Shown in pieces: positions 10,550-23,407 of a stretch of DNA of 64,000 nt. Each line of letters starts with the position of its first letter. The first letter of the stretch is position 1. The stretch is from Nemophila menziesii. Taxonomy: Eukaryota; Streptophyta; Magnoliopsida; Boraginales; Hydrophyllaceae. The stretch spans positions 7,423,441 to 7,487,440 of the forward strand of contig JARWIR010000016.1 of assembly GCA_029959085.1 (NCBI GenBank), read 5' to 3'. Both the position numbers and the translations under genes were made by a program. The notes beneath the pieces are model-generated. The model was not told the origin of the DNA. It made no database searches and saw nothing but the letters and a program-made list of their open reading frames with translations.

Positions 10550-11786
10550 TGTTTTTATTTCTTTTATATTCGGGTATGAGATAAATACCCTATTAGTTTT
10601 TAATGTCTAAATTGTGAACCCTATAGACAATTTCTTAACTATTTATGATTATTGAGATCCTTTTAACTTGAAATAATTTGTGTTATTTACCGTTGATCAT
10701 TATATCGATTTAACGCGATTTTATTTATAAAGTTCCAATAAATTGAATTCCTTATCTTATTAGTTACACCCTAGTGGAGAATTAATAGGTAGACCTAAAT
10801 AATAATTGTGTGAATTGTTCTAAAGAATCAGAAGGCCTAGATAATACACATAGCCAAATTAGGGTTTAATCTTTAAAAACTATATCAATAGTAAGATCAC
10901 TTGAGAAATGTTTACATATTTAGAAAGTAGCTCATTATTTACATACGAGGAATTAGGAGGATTTCTGAATCCTGGTTAACAATAAAAGTACAAATTTTTC
11001 CTTCAATCTAGTAATTAATTAAGATGTTCATTCGACAAGCATACATTCAAAGCTACACATTCTATTCAGTTTAAACACTTTTAATTTAGTTTGTTTTCAT
11101 CAAATTTAATGTAAAAAATTTCGGACCAAAACTTATTGATTATTAAACAGTAAACTTTGCATATTTTAAAACTTATTAAATTAATTAAGATCCAATAATA
11201 ATATTGACTTATTACTAGATATTTATAAAATATTTAATTGCTCAAAAAGTATGAAATCACGTTCTCTCAACTTAAACAAGTCCAAATTTTAAACACTCGA
11301 TGGGTTATCTTTGTGTTTTTAATAGATTGCGAGTTTTTTTATTAGGCAAATATATTTTCTCAGTGAGTTGCGTGTGTTTATCAATATATTACGTGTGTAG
11401 ATTTATTCGACAATAATTTTTTCATGAACCTTTTGGGTTAATCACCTTTTGTAAAAATGATTCACATATTGGAATATGAATTTATTTCATCTCATATTTT
11501 CTATCTTTGCTGATTTTATTTCACAAATTAATTTTTTTCAAGCTGATAATTAAGATAAAAGTATTCAGCCATTTTTATGGGTGAATTACATATGACTTCC
11601 ATATATCTATCCTAATTCACAAAAATTCTATGTGATATAAAAATTTCAGAGAATCGCCATGAAATCTAAAATAATAGGCACGAAACTTATTCAATCCATT
11701 TTTATATTAAAAATTGTATTTCAAGTGTATTATGTGATTATATATATATTTTAAATTTGTAAAATACTAAATGGTTAAATTATATT
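10550..11786. other. Right part of the shared LTR-like tract, end of unit A homology
   Basis: AT-rich non-coding sequence shared with unit B at 22,741-23,355 and, beyond the LINE there, 30,673-31,378. Homology stops after GGTTAAATTATATTAAA at about 11,786 (31,378 in unit B); the sequences then diverge completely. This is the visible right edge of the segmental duplication. Confidence 0.6.
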
Positions 11787-11789
11787 AAA

Positions 11790-12040
11790 GGGGTAATGCC
11801 CAATTAATTATACGGAGAGTGTAAAAATTTCTAATTAATTACAACTTTAACTTAAATCCTACTTAAGCACAAAAAATAGAAGATTACAAAAATATCTATA
11901 GACAATTAATTAAGGGGCAACGCCCAATTAATTATACCGAGAGTATAAAAATTCCCAATTAATTACAATTTAAACTTAATTCCTACTTAAACACAGAAAA
12001 TGGAAGATTACAAATATTCCCATAGGCAATTAATTAATTA
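11790..12040. repeat. Two tandem copies of a ~125-bp unit
   Basis: Copies start GGGGTAATGCCCAATTAATT at about 11,790 and GGGGCAACGCCCAATTAATT at about 11,914. Each carries CTTAAATCCTACTTAA-like and AAAATAGAAGATTACAAA-like blocks. They lie between the two duplicated units. No coding potential. Confidence 0.75.
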
Positions 12041-12164
12041 CTTTAATTATAATAATATTTATTTATTTTCAGTTTTTTACTTTTTTTAAATTTTTTTCTC
12101 AATATTTTTTTTCACAATTTTTTTTTCGAGATTTTTTTAAATTTTTTTTCCCGAATTTTTTTTA

Positions 12165-12590
12165 ATGTGTTCCATGAACACACAATTTTGAGATTTGTGT
12201 GTTGCAGGAACACACAGAATTGGAACAACCAAAATCAAGTTTTTTGTATTCCAAGAATACACAAATTTGAGTTTTATGTGTTCCATGAATAGACAAATTT
12301 GAGTTTTATGTGTTCCATGAATACACAAATCTGAGATTTGTGTGTTCAGGAATACACAGACACAAAATCAAGTTTTGTGTATGACATGAATACACATATT
12401 TGATTTTTATGTGTTCCATGAATATACAAATCAGAGATTTGTGTGTATCAGGAATACACAGAATTGGAACAAACAAAATCAAGTTTTGTGTATTGTAGGA
12501 ATACATAAATTCGATTTTTATGTGTTCTATGAATACACAAATTTGAGATTTGTGTGTTCCAGGAATACACATAATTAGAACAAACAAACT
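12165..12590. repeat. Minisatellite of TGTGTTCCATGAATACACA-type units
   Basis: A degenerate tandem array. Short palindromic units such as TGTGTTCCATGAATACACA alternate with AAATTTGAGTTTTA or AAATCTGAGATT spacers, and a larger period recurs with GGAACAAACAAAATCAAG. The short ORFs across it are repeat artefacts. It abuts the LINE fragment at the left of unit B, so it lies close to the duplication junction. Confidence 0.9.
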
Positions 12591-14577
12591 TTGAACACAC
12601 TAGTCCAAGAGAAAATGGAAAAAGAAGAAAGTGAGGGGATACAAATTATTGAAAATTGCCCAAAAATTACACATCAACTTTTTTCAAACGATATAATTTT
12701 GTTTCTTAAAACATATAATATTGAAATTGAAGCTTTTAAAGATATTATGAACAAATACAAACAAACTACAGACTTTACTCTAAATCTGAACAAGTGTGGG
12801 TAATGTATAGTCCAAACACACCAGAAATTACTAAATATATTATGTCAAAAAGACTAAATATACAAACTGTCCAGATTTAGGGAATTACTTAGGACTACTA
12901 ACTGAATGGAAAGAGCAAAATCCAAAGACATACAGTTCATAATCGATAACATACTAAATAGGATAGAAAACTGGAAAACACTTTACCTATCAACAAAAGC
13001 AATCCTACAAGGATTGCCAAATTACATTATGTCATCCTACCTTATTCTATTAAATATTTGTGAAACTATACACCAACTTTTGGCAAAACTTTGGTGAAAA
13101 AAAAGAAAATACATTAGTGTGAATGAAAGAAATTAACTAAATCTAAGTATGAAGGAGGACTAGGTTTTAGAGATTTAGATCTCATGAACCTAGCTTTACT
13201 AGAAATAAGCCTAAAATTTAGCATATAAACAAAATTCACCTCCATATTAAGTACTTAAGGAAAGTAATTCTGAAAAACTAACTTTATAGATGCTAAAATA
13301 GGAGAAGCACCATCACAGGGTTGGAGAAGTTTAATGAATGGAAGGAATGTCTTCATGAAAGACCTAAATGGATAATAAGCAATGAAGAATATATATAAAT
13401 TTACAACATGATAATTGGATTAATAACATAGAAAAAGAAATAAGCAAACCTTTTTACACCAATTACAAAATGTGTTTTGAACTTTTTAATGTAGACAAAA
13501 AAAGTTGGAATGATACAAAGGGACACAATATGAAAAATCAAGAAAATGCACATACCATTTTTTGAGTGAAATGATAAAATTAGTTTGAGTATGGAAAAAA
13601 AAAAGAAATTATACTGTTAAAGAAGCATACCACTACTTAAAAAGGAGGAAAAGGAACAAGAAAAAAAATTAAACTTAATCCAAAATCCTATCTTCATCTA
13701 ATACCAATTGCAAAGGACTATGGAGAAAAATATGGAATATGAAAATAACCCCAAAAGTCAGAAATTTTATTTGGAAAGTAATAAATAATTCGATACTAAT
13801 TGAAGAAAACCTTTCTAAAAACAAATAACTAAAGAACGTACATGTAAAATTTGTAATTCTGGAGACGAAACTATTGAACATCTTCTATTCAACTGCCCTT
13901 GGTCAAAATGCACATGGTTCATGTTCCCATTTAATGTAGAAACTAGTAACTCGTCAACAAGTATTGATAATTAGCTAAATAACCTAATAAAGAAACTAGA
14001 ATTAATATATAAAAAAGAGGATATAATGCTAGAATTAGTATGCTACATTATTTGACAAATTTGGAAAAAAGAAATAACTACATTTATAATAACATTGAAT
14101 GTAACCCAAAAAAACAAATAAATTAGTTTGGAATAATTGAAAAGAGTATGATTAAACATAAAATCACAAGGAAGGGGAAGGTTAATGGCGCAGTGGAGGG
14201 AAAGAAGTGGCCGTTCTCTTGGCCATGAGATATGCAGCAGATCTCAATTTACAGAGTTGTTCATTCTACTATGACAACCTTGAAGTAACTCAAGGTATTT
14301 ATAAAATAAAAGGAATAAACTAAAGAATCCGTCCAATGAATTCTGAAGCTTAGAGATGGATGACGAAATTCCATGAGTGGAAAGTCATACATATTAAGAG
14401 AGAACTTAATGGTTAGGTTGACAAACTCGCGAAATGTGTCAGGCTAAATATCGATATCTCAAAGTGTCCGTGTGGAGTGGTCATCGATTTCTTTAATAGT
14501 CTCTCTTTTCTTTGTAGGACTAGTGCTATTGGATAAACTGTCTTTTTGTACTTTTTCTTGACAAAAAAAATTGAAAA
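12591..14577 (+). mobile_element. Degenerate LINE, reverse transcriptase to RNase H (unit B)
   Basis: An older L1-type copy on the plus strand. Positions 12,591-12,801 encode a broken reverse transcriptase core: HQLFSNDIILFL stands where the family has the catalytic FADD box, so a key Asp is lost. 12,906-13,097 encode the thumb region (ILQGLPNYIMSSYLI). A GGLGFRDLDLMN motif follows near 13,155, then zf-RVT and RNase H remnants. Many frameshifts. It ends in an A-rich tail near 14,560. Positions 13,646 onward match the window start. Confidence 0.85.
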
Positions 14578-14589
14578 AAGTATGAAAAA

Positions 14590-15265
14590 ACTAATAAAGA
14601 ATTAGAAAACAACATTATAGGAAAGGACGAAAACAAAGATAATAATAAACAATATATGAGAACTACTCAAAAACTAAAAAAAAAACTAGCCAAAATGAAA
14701 GAGGAAAATGGACCCCACCTTTCAAAAAATATTATAAAATAATTACTGATGCAAATTTTTCAGAAAAATGAGCTACTATAGGTTAAGTAATAAGAAATGA
14801 AAAAGGTATTATGATTTCAGGTTCTACTTGGAGATAGAATGCAGAGAGGACTCTTGAAACTGAAGTTTTGGAGGTACTTAAGGCAACAGAATTGGCAGGA
14901 GACTACCCGGTAGGAAAGGTGATCGTAGAGAATAATGCTAGTTCTATTATGCTTCCTTTCTAGACTTGTGGTCATATGTTAATTCTCTTTTTATTTGAAA
15001 TTTTAACGACATTTATGGGCTAGCAGAGATCTCCAGACACACTTTCATACTTATTCGTAGGAGTAAGAATATGGTGGTTGATTAATTGCTAAACAAAGGT
15101 TTTCAGACACTTTGTTTGGTATCTGATTTATTAATAACCGGTCCAGTTAGCTTAATTACTTTTGTTGGATAATTCTTCCTGTGAAAAAGTGGCTAAACCT
15201 ACCTTGTAACTATTTTATTATCATATAATTATTGTTTGAAAAAAAATAAAAACAATAAAATCAAC
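14590..15265 (+). mobile_element. Second LINE RNase H fragment (unit B)
   Basis: Counterpart of the fragment at 975-1645, with the same order of RNase H blocks in broken frames and the same A-rich tail. It differs by point changes and small indels. Not functional. Confidence 0.6.
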
Positions 15266-15675
15266 GTCAACTAATACAACATCAATATTATTACTTTCGT
15301 GATCAAAAAAGATTTTCATTATTATTAACAATATTTTTCTATAAAATATCATTGTGTTAAAAATCAATTTTTTTATACTATGTTGATTCTTATAAATATT
15401 ATAATTTTGTGTTTTTAATAAATATTTAGAATACTAAAATATTTTATAAAGTATATATTAATAATTATATAAACAATAAGTAATATTTTTAATTTACGTA
15501 AAAAACAAGAATGAAAAATCGATGGATAGTTTATCTAGTAGTTGCTATGTAAACAAATATGACAATTTTTTAAAAGACGAAGTATTTGATTCTAAATTTC
15601 AAAGCAATGTCTATTATACCTCTTAGTATTTCAGAATAGTTGACATTGACATCAATCAAAGTACAATATTTATTT
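15266..15675. other. AT-rich spacer with empty sites for two unit A MITEs
   Basis: Non-coding sequence equal to unit A 1646-2565 without the CACTA and fold-back MITEs. Single TAT and CTATTATAC target sites can be read near 15,560 and 15,612. Confidence 0.6.
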
Positions 15676-15913
15676 AAAACACCTCCAAACACAAACTTCA
15701 TACACCAATTAATTAAGATAGATCGAACATATTACAACAAGAATACAAAATAAAATAACACTGACCAGAAACCACAAGCCATAAACCAACATCAATAAAA
15801 TAAAGAACAAACATACTAGTTTCAACCACCTTGTATATAGACAACTTTCAGGATATGTATCAAGCTTTTGTTGAAACTTTTTCTTATTATTCTTGATTAC
15901 CAAGAGCTAATTA

Positions 15914-18734
15914 TTAACTCATGAAAGGGCACCCTGAAACCTTCTTGCTTCCGCTTCCTTCTGCATCTGGAATCTGTTCTCCCTTTGTAAGACCCGCAAG
16001 TAGCTCTCCACGGTCATAGAAGAACTGCGCTGACACTATTCTGTCCACGTCATCCATCTGTTCGATAAGGACAACATAAGTTTTATCAGAATGTAATGTG
16101 AAAATGTTTTCGAGAGTTTCAAAGGAAAAATAATGAGATTATTACCCAAAGGGTCTTGAAAACACCACCTCGTGACCTAACAAGACCGGCTCTATAGCCT
16201 CTTCTTACTAAAGGCCACAAACAAAAATTAACACTATAGGCCAAAAATCCAATTACCTTCTTACCCCTTTTGTTTTTGTCCCTATATATACTAGTTTTTA
16301 TCAGCATTATTTAATAAACTCTAAAAACTAATTTCTCTCTCCTCTCTCATATCCCATCCCGTAATACCTCTCTTTCCCCCTTTTTTTTGATTTTAGCAGC
16401 AAAACCAAATCCACACTCTTAAAGCAAATCGTCCGAGCTCCATTAGAGCCTGCGAAGTTTGTCTTTTGTTGAGTAAACAACCAAGTTTCTCAAAAAAGCT
16501 TCACGAACGGAGCTCTTCAGACCAAAAAGCTCCGGCAGAACTAAGAAGACCGGATCCCCAATAAAATTCTTCAAATCCAATAGCTCTTTAGATTCATGAA
16601 GCTTCACGAGCAAGGTCACCGAGCTGGAGATGGTTAGAGATCTGTTAACGGAGATGGTCGGGATTTCGTTTTTGGCGAGAAAAACTTCTAGCAGCCCCGG
16701 ATCTGTACCACCACCTCGCTCCACGAACAGTGACGGTTGTGACCTCCGAAGAAGCACTCCTGCTGCTATTGCGGTTTTCTTGAGCTGCAGAGAATGGTTC
16801 GCCGGTGTTCTTGGAGAGATGCAGGCAACAATGTTTTTTTTCTTTTTTGCTGAGTTTAACTTTTTTTTTTAATCTTGTTGAAAAGTTTGTATTTTTAAAT
16901 TTGACCATATTATTTAGTCTTTTGCAGATTCTCTTCAGCAATCATCTGTTTCGCCATAGCATTTTACCCTGTGATAAAAGTTGAATTGTTAAGTTTTAGT
17001 ATTTTTTCAATTTGTTTTTGCATTAATATCTATATGGAACTCAATCTTGATATCAGCTTTTTTGGGTGCTGGGATAGTTGCTGCTTTCACACGTTCATTC
17101 CAAAAAGCTTACTTTCTGGAACAAAGAGAAAATAAATAAATAAATAAATCCCTAGTTGACATGAAATTATATTGTAATATTATTTGGTTAACTATTTTAA
17201 TTTTATACTCACCAATTCTAAGTGTATTTTTGAATCAAGAAAAATATTTAAACTCAATAATTTTTATCTAAATGCTTAGCACTTTACTGATTATACGAGA
17301 AATACTCAGCACTTTTACAGATTTTACAAAAAACACTCAACAAATTACTGAGCATGCTCAGTAAAGATACTGAGAAAACGAGCATGCTCAGAACTTTTTT
17401 TCATGCTCAGAACTTTATTTCACGCTCAGAACTTTATTTTACGCTCAGAACTTTATTTGCTCAGAACTTCACTTTACGCTCAGAACTTTACTCTACGCTC
17501 AGAACTTTACTCTACGCTCAGAACTTTATTTCATGCTCAGAACTTTTTCTGGCGGTGGCCGGAGATGGCCGGCGGTGATCGATGGTTGTGGTCGGAGCTG
17601 GAAATTATTTGATAATTAATGAAGGAGGAGAGAGAAAAAATGATAAAGGAGGAGAGAGATTAATGGTAATGGAGGAGAGAGAGTAATGGTAGTGGAGGAG
17701 AGAGAAATAATCTATTTTTTTGTCTTATATCCACTAGAAGGGTAGTTATGACATTGGACATTTTATTGGCCTCTAAGAAGGAGAGAGGAATTGACTACCT
17801 CCTAAGTGGCACATTGATTTTTCTCAAGTCTCCTTGGGTAATTGACCCAATAATAATATGTTACGTACCTCAAATATTGCAAGTCCATAAAATTCAACTC
17901 TTTCACCTGTAGGCTGATAATTATAGTAAGGTCCTTCCATGTAACCCCAATGTCTGAATTTGAACACAATATTTGGTTTGTCTGAGTAAACTTGGAGGAC
18001 TTCAATAGCAAATCCTCTTGGAAGTGTTGTTGTGAAAACCTTTTGAGACGACTCAGCTGTTTCTTTTGTAGGATCATAAATCTGCATTTCTTTGGGCAAT
18101 GAAGTTTGTAAGAATACATTGTAGCTTCCTCCAATTGTTGCTATTTCCTCCAAATTTTGAGCTGGCCTTCCATTTATGCTTATGGTAAACTTCTCTGGGT
18201 CAACTGTTCTGATTTCAGTAGGGATAGACTTGTGGACCAATTCCATTTCATATGTTTTTAAAAGTCTTTGCACTCTTTCTTCAATTGATCCAACAGGCCA
18301 TACCTGTCACATGTAAATTAAGCACATATAGTGATTAGTAATGTAACATGTCAGGGGATGGATCAAGAACTTTTTTCTTACTAGCTATAGCGATTGAAAA
18401 TCATACATATTATATTTTTCGCTAATCGGTACTAAAGAATACCTATATATTTAAGAAAATATTGATTTAATATCCATTATCTGTATTCTCTCTTGCTGAA
18501 AGGGAATGATGTATAACATATGATGAGCAATGAGTAAGAGTATGAAAAGTTGTAGAGAGAGAGTTGAGTGATAGCATAAATTACACATGTAGGATAATAT
18601 ATACATACATTTGTTCGGCCTTCTTCAAAGAGCTTGTTTACAACATCATAGTTAGGAGGTGCACCGAATCTCCAAGTGGTGTTCTTGATGTCTTCTTCAG
18701 TCAAGTAATCCCTGTATGGATCTAGAGATGTCAT
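15914..18734 (-). CDS. Pathogen-related protein, copy B (three exons, 234 aa)
   Basis: Exons on the minus strand are 18734-18609, 18303-17869 and 16057-15914, with the same junctions and lengths as copy A. The encoded protein is the same; one synonymous change was seen in exon 1 (GAT to GAC). Intron 1 is 305 bp. Intron 2 is 1811 bp instead of 88 bp, because a 1714-bp Mutator-like element plus a 9-bp duplication lies in it (88+1723=1811). Both splice sites of intron 2 are kept, so the gene may still be expressed if the long intron is spliced. Family and role as for copy A: plant pathogen-related protein of unknown biochemical activity, no signal peptide. Confidence 0.88.
16135..17848 (+). mobile_element. 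Mutator-like element, family 1, in intron 2 of gene B
   Basis: Ends are GAGATTATTACCCAAAGGG and, reversed, GGGTCAATTACCCAAGGAG. The flanks AAAAATAAT (16126-16134) and AATAATAAT (17849-17857) are a 9-bp duplication with one change, and unit A intron 2 has the empty site. The order is a CTATATATACTA box, a CT-rich leader, a GC-rich gene-like block (16,440-16,830), two exon-like blocks on the minus strand (about 16,925-16,970 and 17,045-17,115), and an array of GCTCAGAACTTTA repeats (17,385-17,550). No transposase, so non-autonomous. It lies antisense to the host gene. Confidence 0.9.
17385..17550 (+). repeat. Subterminal array of GCTCAGAACTTTA-type repeats
   Basis: About nine copies of a roughly 18-bp unit built on ACGCTCAGAACTTTATTT. 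Related arrays occupy the same place in the elements at 40258-41944 and 44005-45922. Confidence 0.9.
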
Positions 18735-18824
18735 CTTTCAACTCTTGCGTTCAATAACTGGAATGTATTAGTATCAATAGCTAGATTGTATTGAGCCTGA
18801 AACTTTAGTATAAATAACTCTTTT

Positions 18825-18832
18825 TATATATA
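18825..18832 (-). promoter_or_regulatory. Probable TATA box of pathogen-related gene B
   Basis: TATATATA followed by AAAAG on the minus strand, about 91 bp upstream of the ATG, conserved with copy A. Confidence 0.55.
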
Positions 18833-18839
18833 GACGAAA

Positions 18840-21251
18840 TCAACCACATGCCAAAATAATACGAATTAGACCAGTCAAAAGCCGCCATGCCCACCACGAA
18901 GTAGATGATAAAATTCCATTCAGAATCTACACCACAAACACGTCGATGTGTTCAATTAGAAATTATCTTTCTACTAGTCAAAGGAAAGAAAATTTCACAT
19001 TTTATTAGTTAGAAATCACAATTGTAATTGCTCTATTTTAAATAATGACAAAATGTATATTAAATTAAATTTTATTTGAATCAAATGACTTTTTTGGATA
19101 TTCAAAAAAATGATTTTCTAGCTAGGATATAAAAAAATAAATTACTACAAAATAAATTAACCAAGTAAGGTCTAACTTTGCCTTCATGGATTTTATAGAT
19201 GAATTACACGTCCATGGATTAAGGATGAAATCTCTTTACATGATTTATAACATTTTTTTTTATTATTCAATTTTTAAGAACATGTCTTATATTTAAAACG
19301 AACTAAAAAGTTTTTTGGGACAAAAGTAAAAATGTACATATACTTATATGTTTTAAAATGTCTATTTATAAACCTTCTCAACAAAATTCTCGTGGGCTAC
19401 AATCTTGATGAAAAAAAAAATATAGTATATGTTTGTATCTCCCTCAAGTAAACATATCAATCAATATCTTTAAGTAGGTATCTAATCTTGATTTTCATGA
19501 TCTTAAACATTAACTTATGTGATGAAATTCATTTAACAACATATATATTCATATTTGTCATACACCATTGGAATGATACTTAAAACATAAATACATTGTT
19601 AGCCTTATTTTGTTTTTATATTTGTGATGATGTTTCAACAATGATCCCTTTTATTGTTATATAATCATAATTAAGTTGTTTAAGGTGTGTTTAGCATGTT
19701 TCCATAAGATAGACGAGAAGAATGCATGCTTGAAGATATATAGTTTAAACGGTCAATATTATTACTCTTATGGAATAAATCCAATTGATGATTACAAGAT
19801 CATAGAGTGATCAAGATAACGAATTTAAGTTGATAAGATCAAGAATCAAGAGAGATCAATAAACAAGCTAAAGGAAATCAAGACTTAAGAAAATAGAAGA
19901 ACGAGTTTAAAAATGTTTAAAGATCAAAACTCAAGAGTCGGAAGAATTAGAGATTGAGAACATTTGATGATCAAGGTTCCAAGGATATTAAGAAATAAGC
20001 GAAAATGAACAAGACTCAAGGAGTTCATTGACGGTGGAGTTAGAATATTTCTCAAAGTGTCTGGCTTGATACTGAAGATCAAAAAGTATAAACAAGTTTG
20101 AGGGTGTTAAAGATCAAGACGCGGGCGAATTTAAAATCATAGTAAGGTGTGCATCAAGGAAAGAAAATTGGTAGGTAAGATGACCTCGGAGAGCTAGGTC
20201 AACACGTAAAGGAATCTCAAGGTAATCAACTCAGTATGGGCCCGATGAATAATTTAGGGCCCCTGACAATATCTTCAGTAGATTTCAAGTTCGACCCTCT
20301 AAGAATCAAATCGGTCCTCCGATAAGGGTAAGACATCCGAGATGGCATTAGTTTCAAAATTAGGCCCTTGAAATTCTAGGAAAAAATAGGATAACCTAAG
20401 ATGACCAACTGAAGAAGGCAAAAGTAGAGAAGAAGTTCATTCCTTCAAAGTAAAGAATGACAGACAACCTAAACATATTGGAGAATGAGGGGTGAGAAGA
20501 GATGAAGTCCATACCTTAGAAGATTTAAAAGACCAAAGTACCTAAATCTATTCGAGAATGAAGTTGAGAAGATAAGAAGAAAAGACATCCAAACTGAAGA
20601 AATGAGGATAACATAAGTAAACTAGATCGGAGCCAAGAAAGTCAAAGTCCATACAACCGCTCCAAAGTGTCTGGTACCCATTTCGCTTATTCGTGATATT
20701 TGATGACTTAACTCCAAGAAGATAGAATATGTAGATGAAAGAGGTGGATACAAGGATGAGAAGACCAATAAAAGGAGTCAAGAGACTAAGGAAACACCCA
20801 ATATAAGCGGAAACGAGATCAAGAGAAGCCAAGGGCAAGAAGAGCATTAGAAGTCAAAGCTCCAAATATGGAAAAAAGGATTCGTCAACTTAGAAAATCA
20901 CAAAAATAATTGGTAACTAATATTATTATGGGTTTCATCTAAAAAGATATATCTTAAAGTCTAGAACGCTGTGAAGAAAATACGATCAATTTCGAGTTGA
21001 GACGAGAAAGTTATGGATATATTGGCAAACTAATTTGAGCACACCAAATTTCACAAAGAAATCCACAAACCACTTTTGACCTATTTTCTTGGTTCATGAC
21101 TTAAACCTCCACTTTCCTCGTGTATTTTAGTAGTTTTACAGCTTTTTAAAGACACTTTATCATATTTTTTATTAGCCTAGGGAGAAAGAGAGAAACTTAA
21201 TGAGTAGGGAAAATACCATCTTTTGTAAATACTCTTCTCTTAAACTCCATA
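18840..21251. other. Upstream region of gene B and LTR-like tract
   Basis: Non-coding sequence aligned with unit A 5540-9082, without the LINE fragment and GC-rich MITE found there. Differences from unit A are clearly more frequent than within the gene. Nothing else recognised. Confidence 0.45.
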
Positions 21252-21260
21252 TTATATCTT

Positions 21261-22731
<1,471 letters not shown>

Positions 22732-23407
22732 TCATATCTTTGTTTCTATTTCTTTTATATTCGATTATGATCTAAATACCCTATTAGGTTTTAATGTCTA
22801 AATTGTGAACCCTAAAGATAATTTCTTAATTATTTATGATTATTGGGATCTTTTTAACTTGAAATAATTTGTGTTATTTATCGCCGATCATTATCTTGAT
22901 TTAACGCGATTTTATTTTGTTTATAAAGGTCAAATAAATTGAATTCCTTATCTTATTAGTTACACTCTACTGGGGAATTAATAGGTAGACCTAGATAATA
23001 TTTATGTGAATTGTTCTACAAAACCGGAAGGCCTAGATAATTCAAATAGCCAAATTAGGGTTTAATCTTTAAACGCTATATCAATAGTAAGATCACTTGA
23101 GAAATGTTTATATATTTAGAAAGTAGCTCCTTATTTACCCATGCGGGACTTAGGAAAACCTCAGAATCCTGGTTAACAATAGAAGTACCAATTTTCCCTT
23201 CAATCTAGTAATTAATTAAGCTGTTCATTTGGCGAGCATACATTCCAAGATACACATTCTATTCAGTTTAAACCCTTTTAATTTAGTTTGTTTTCATCCA
23301 ATTTAATGTGAAAATATTAGGACCAGAACTTATTGATTAATAAACTAGTAAACTTTGTATATTTTAAAACTCTTTTTCTTTTTTTTTTTTTTTGTCAAGA
23401 CAATGGA

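Noticed and set aside
12137..12587. Minus-strand frames with repeated HKTQ and CVFMEHIK text
   Set aside because: Read-through of the minisatellite; the peptide repeats simply mirror the DNA repeats.
12165..12590. Regular repeats resembling a CRISPR array
   Set aside because: Units are degenerate and contiguous with no unique spacers, and the context is a plant genome.
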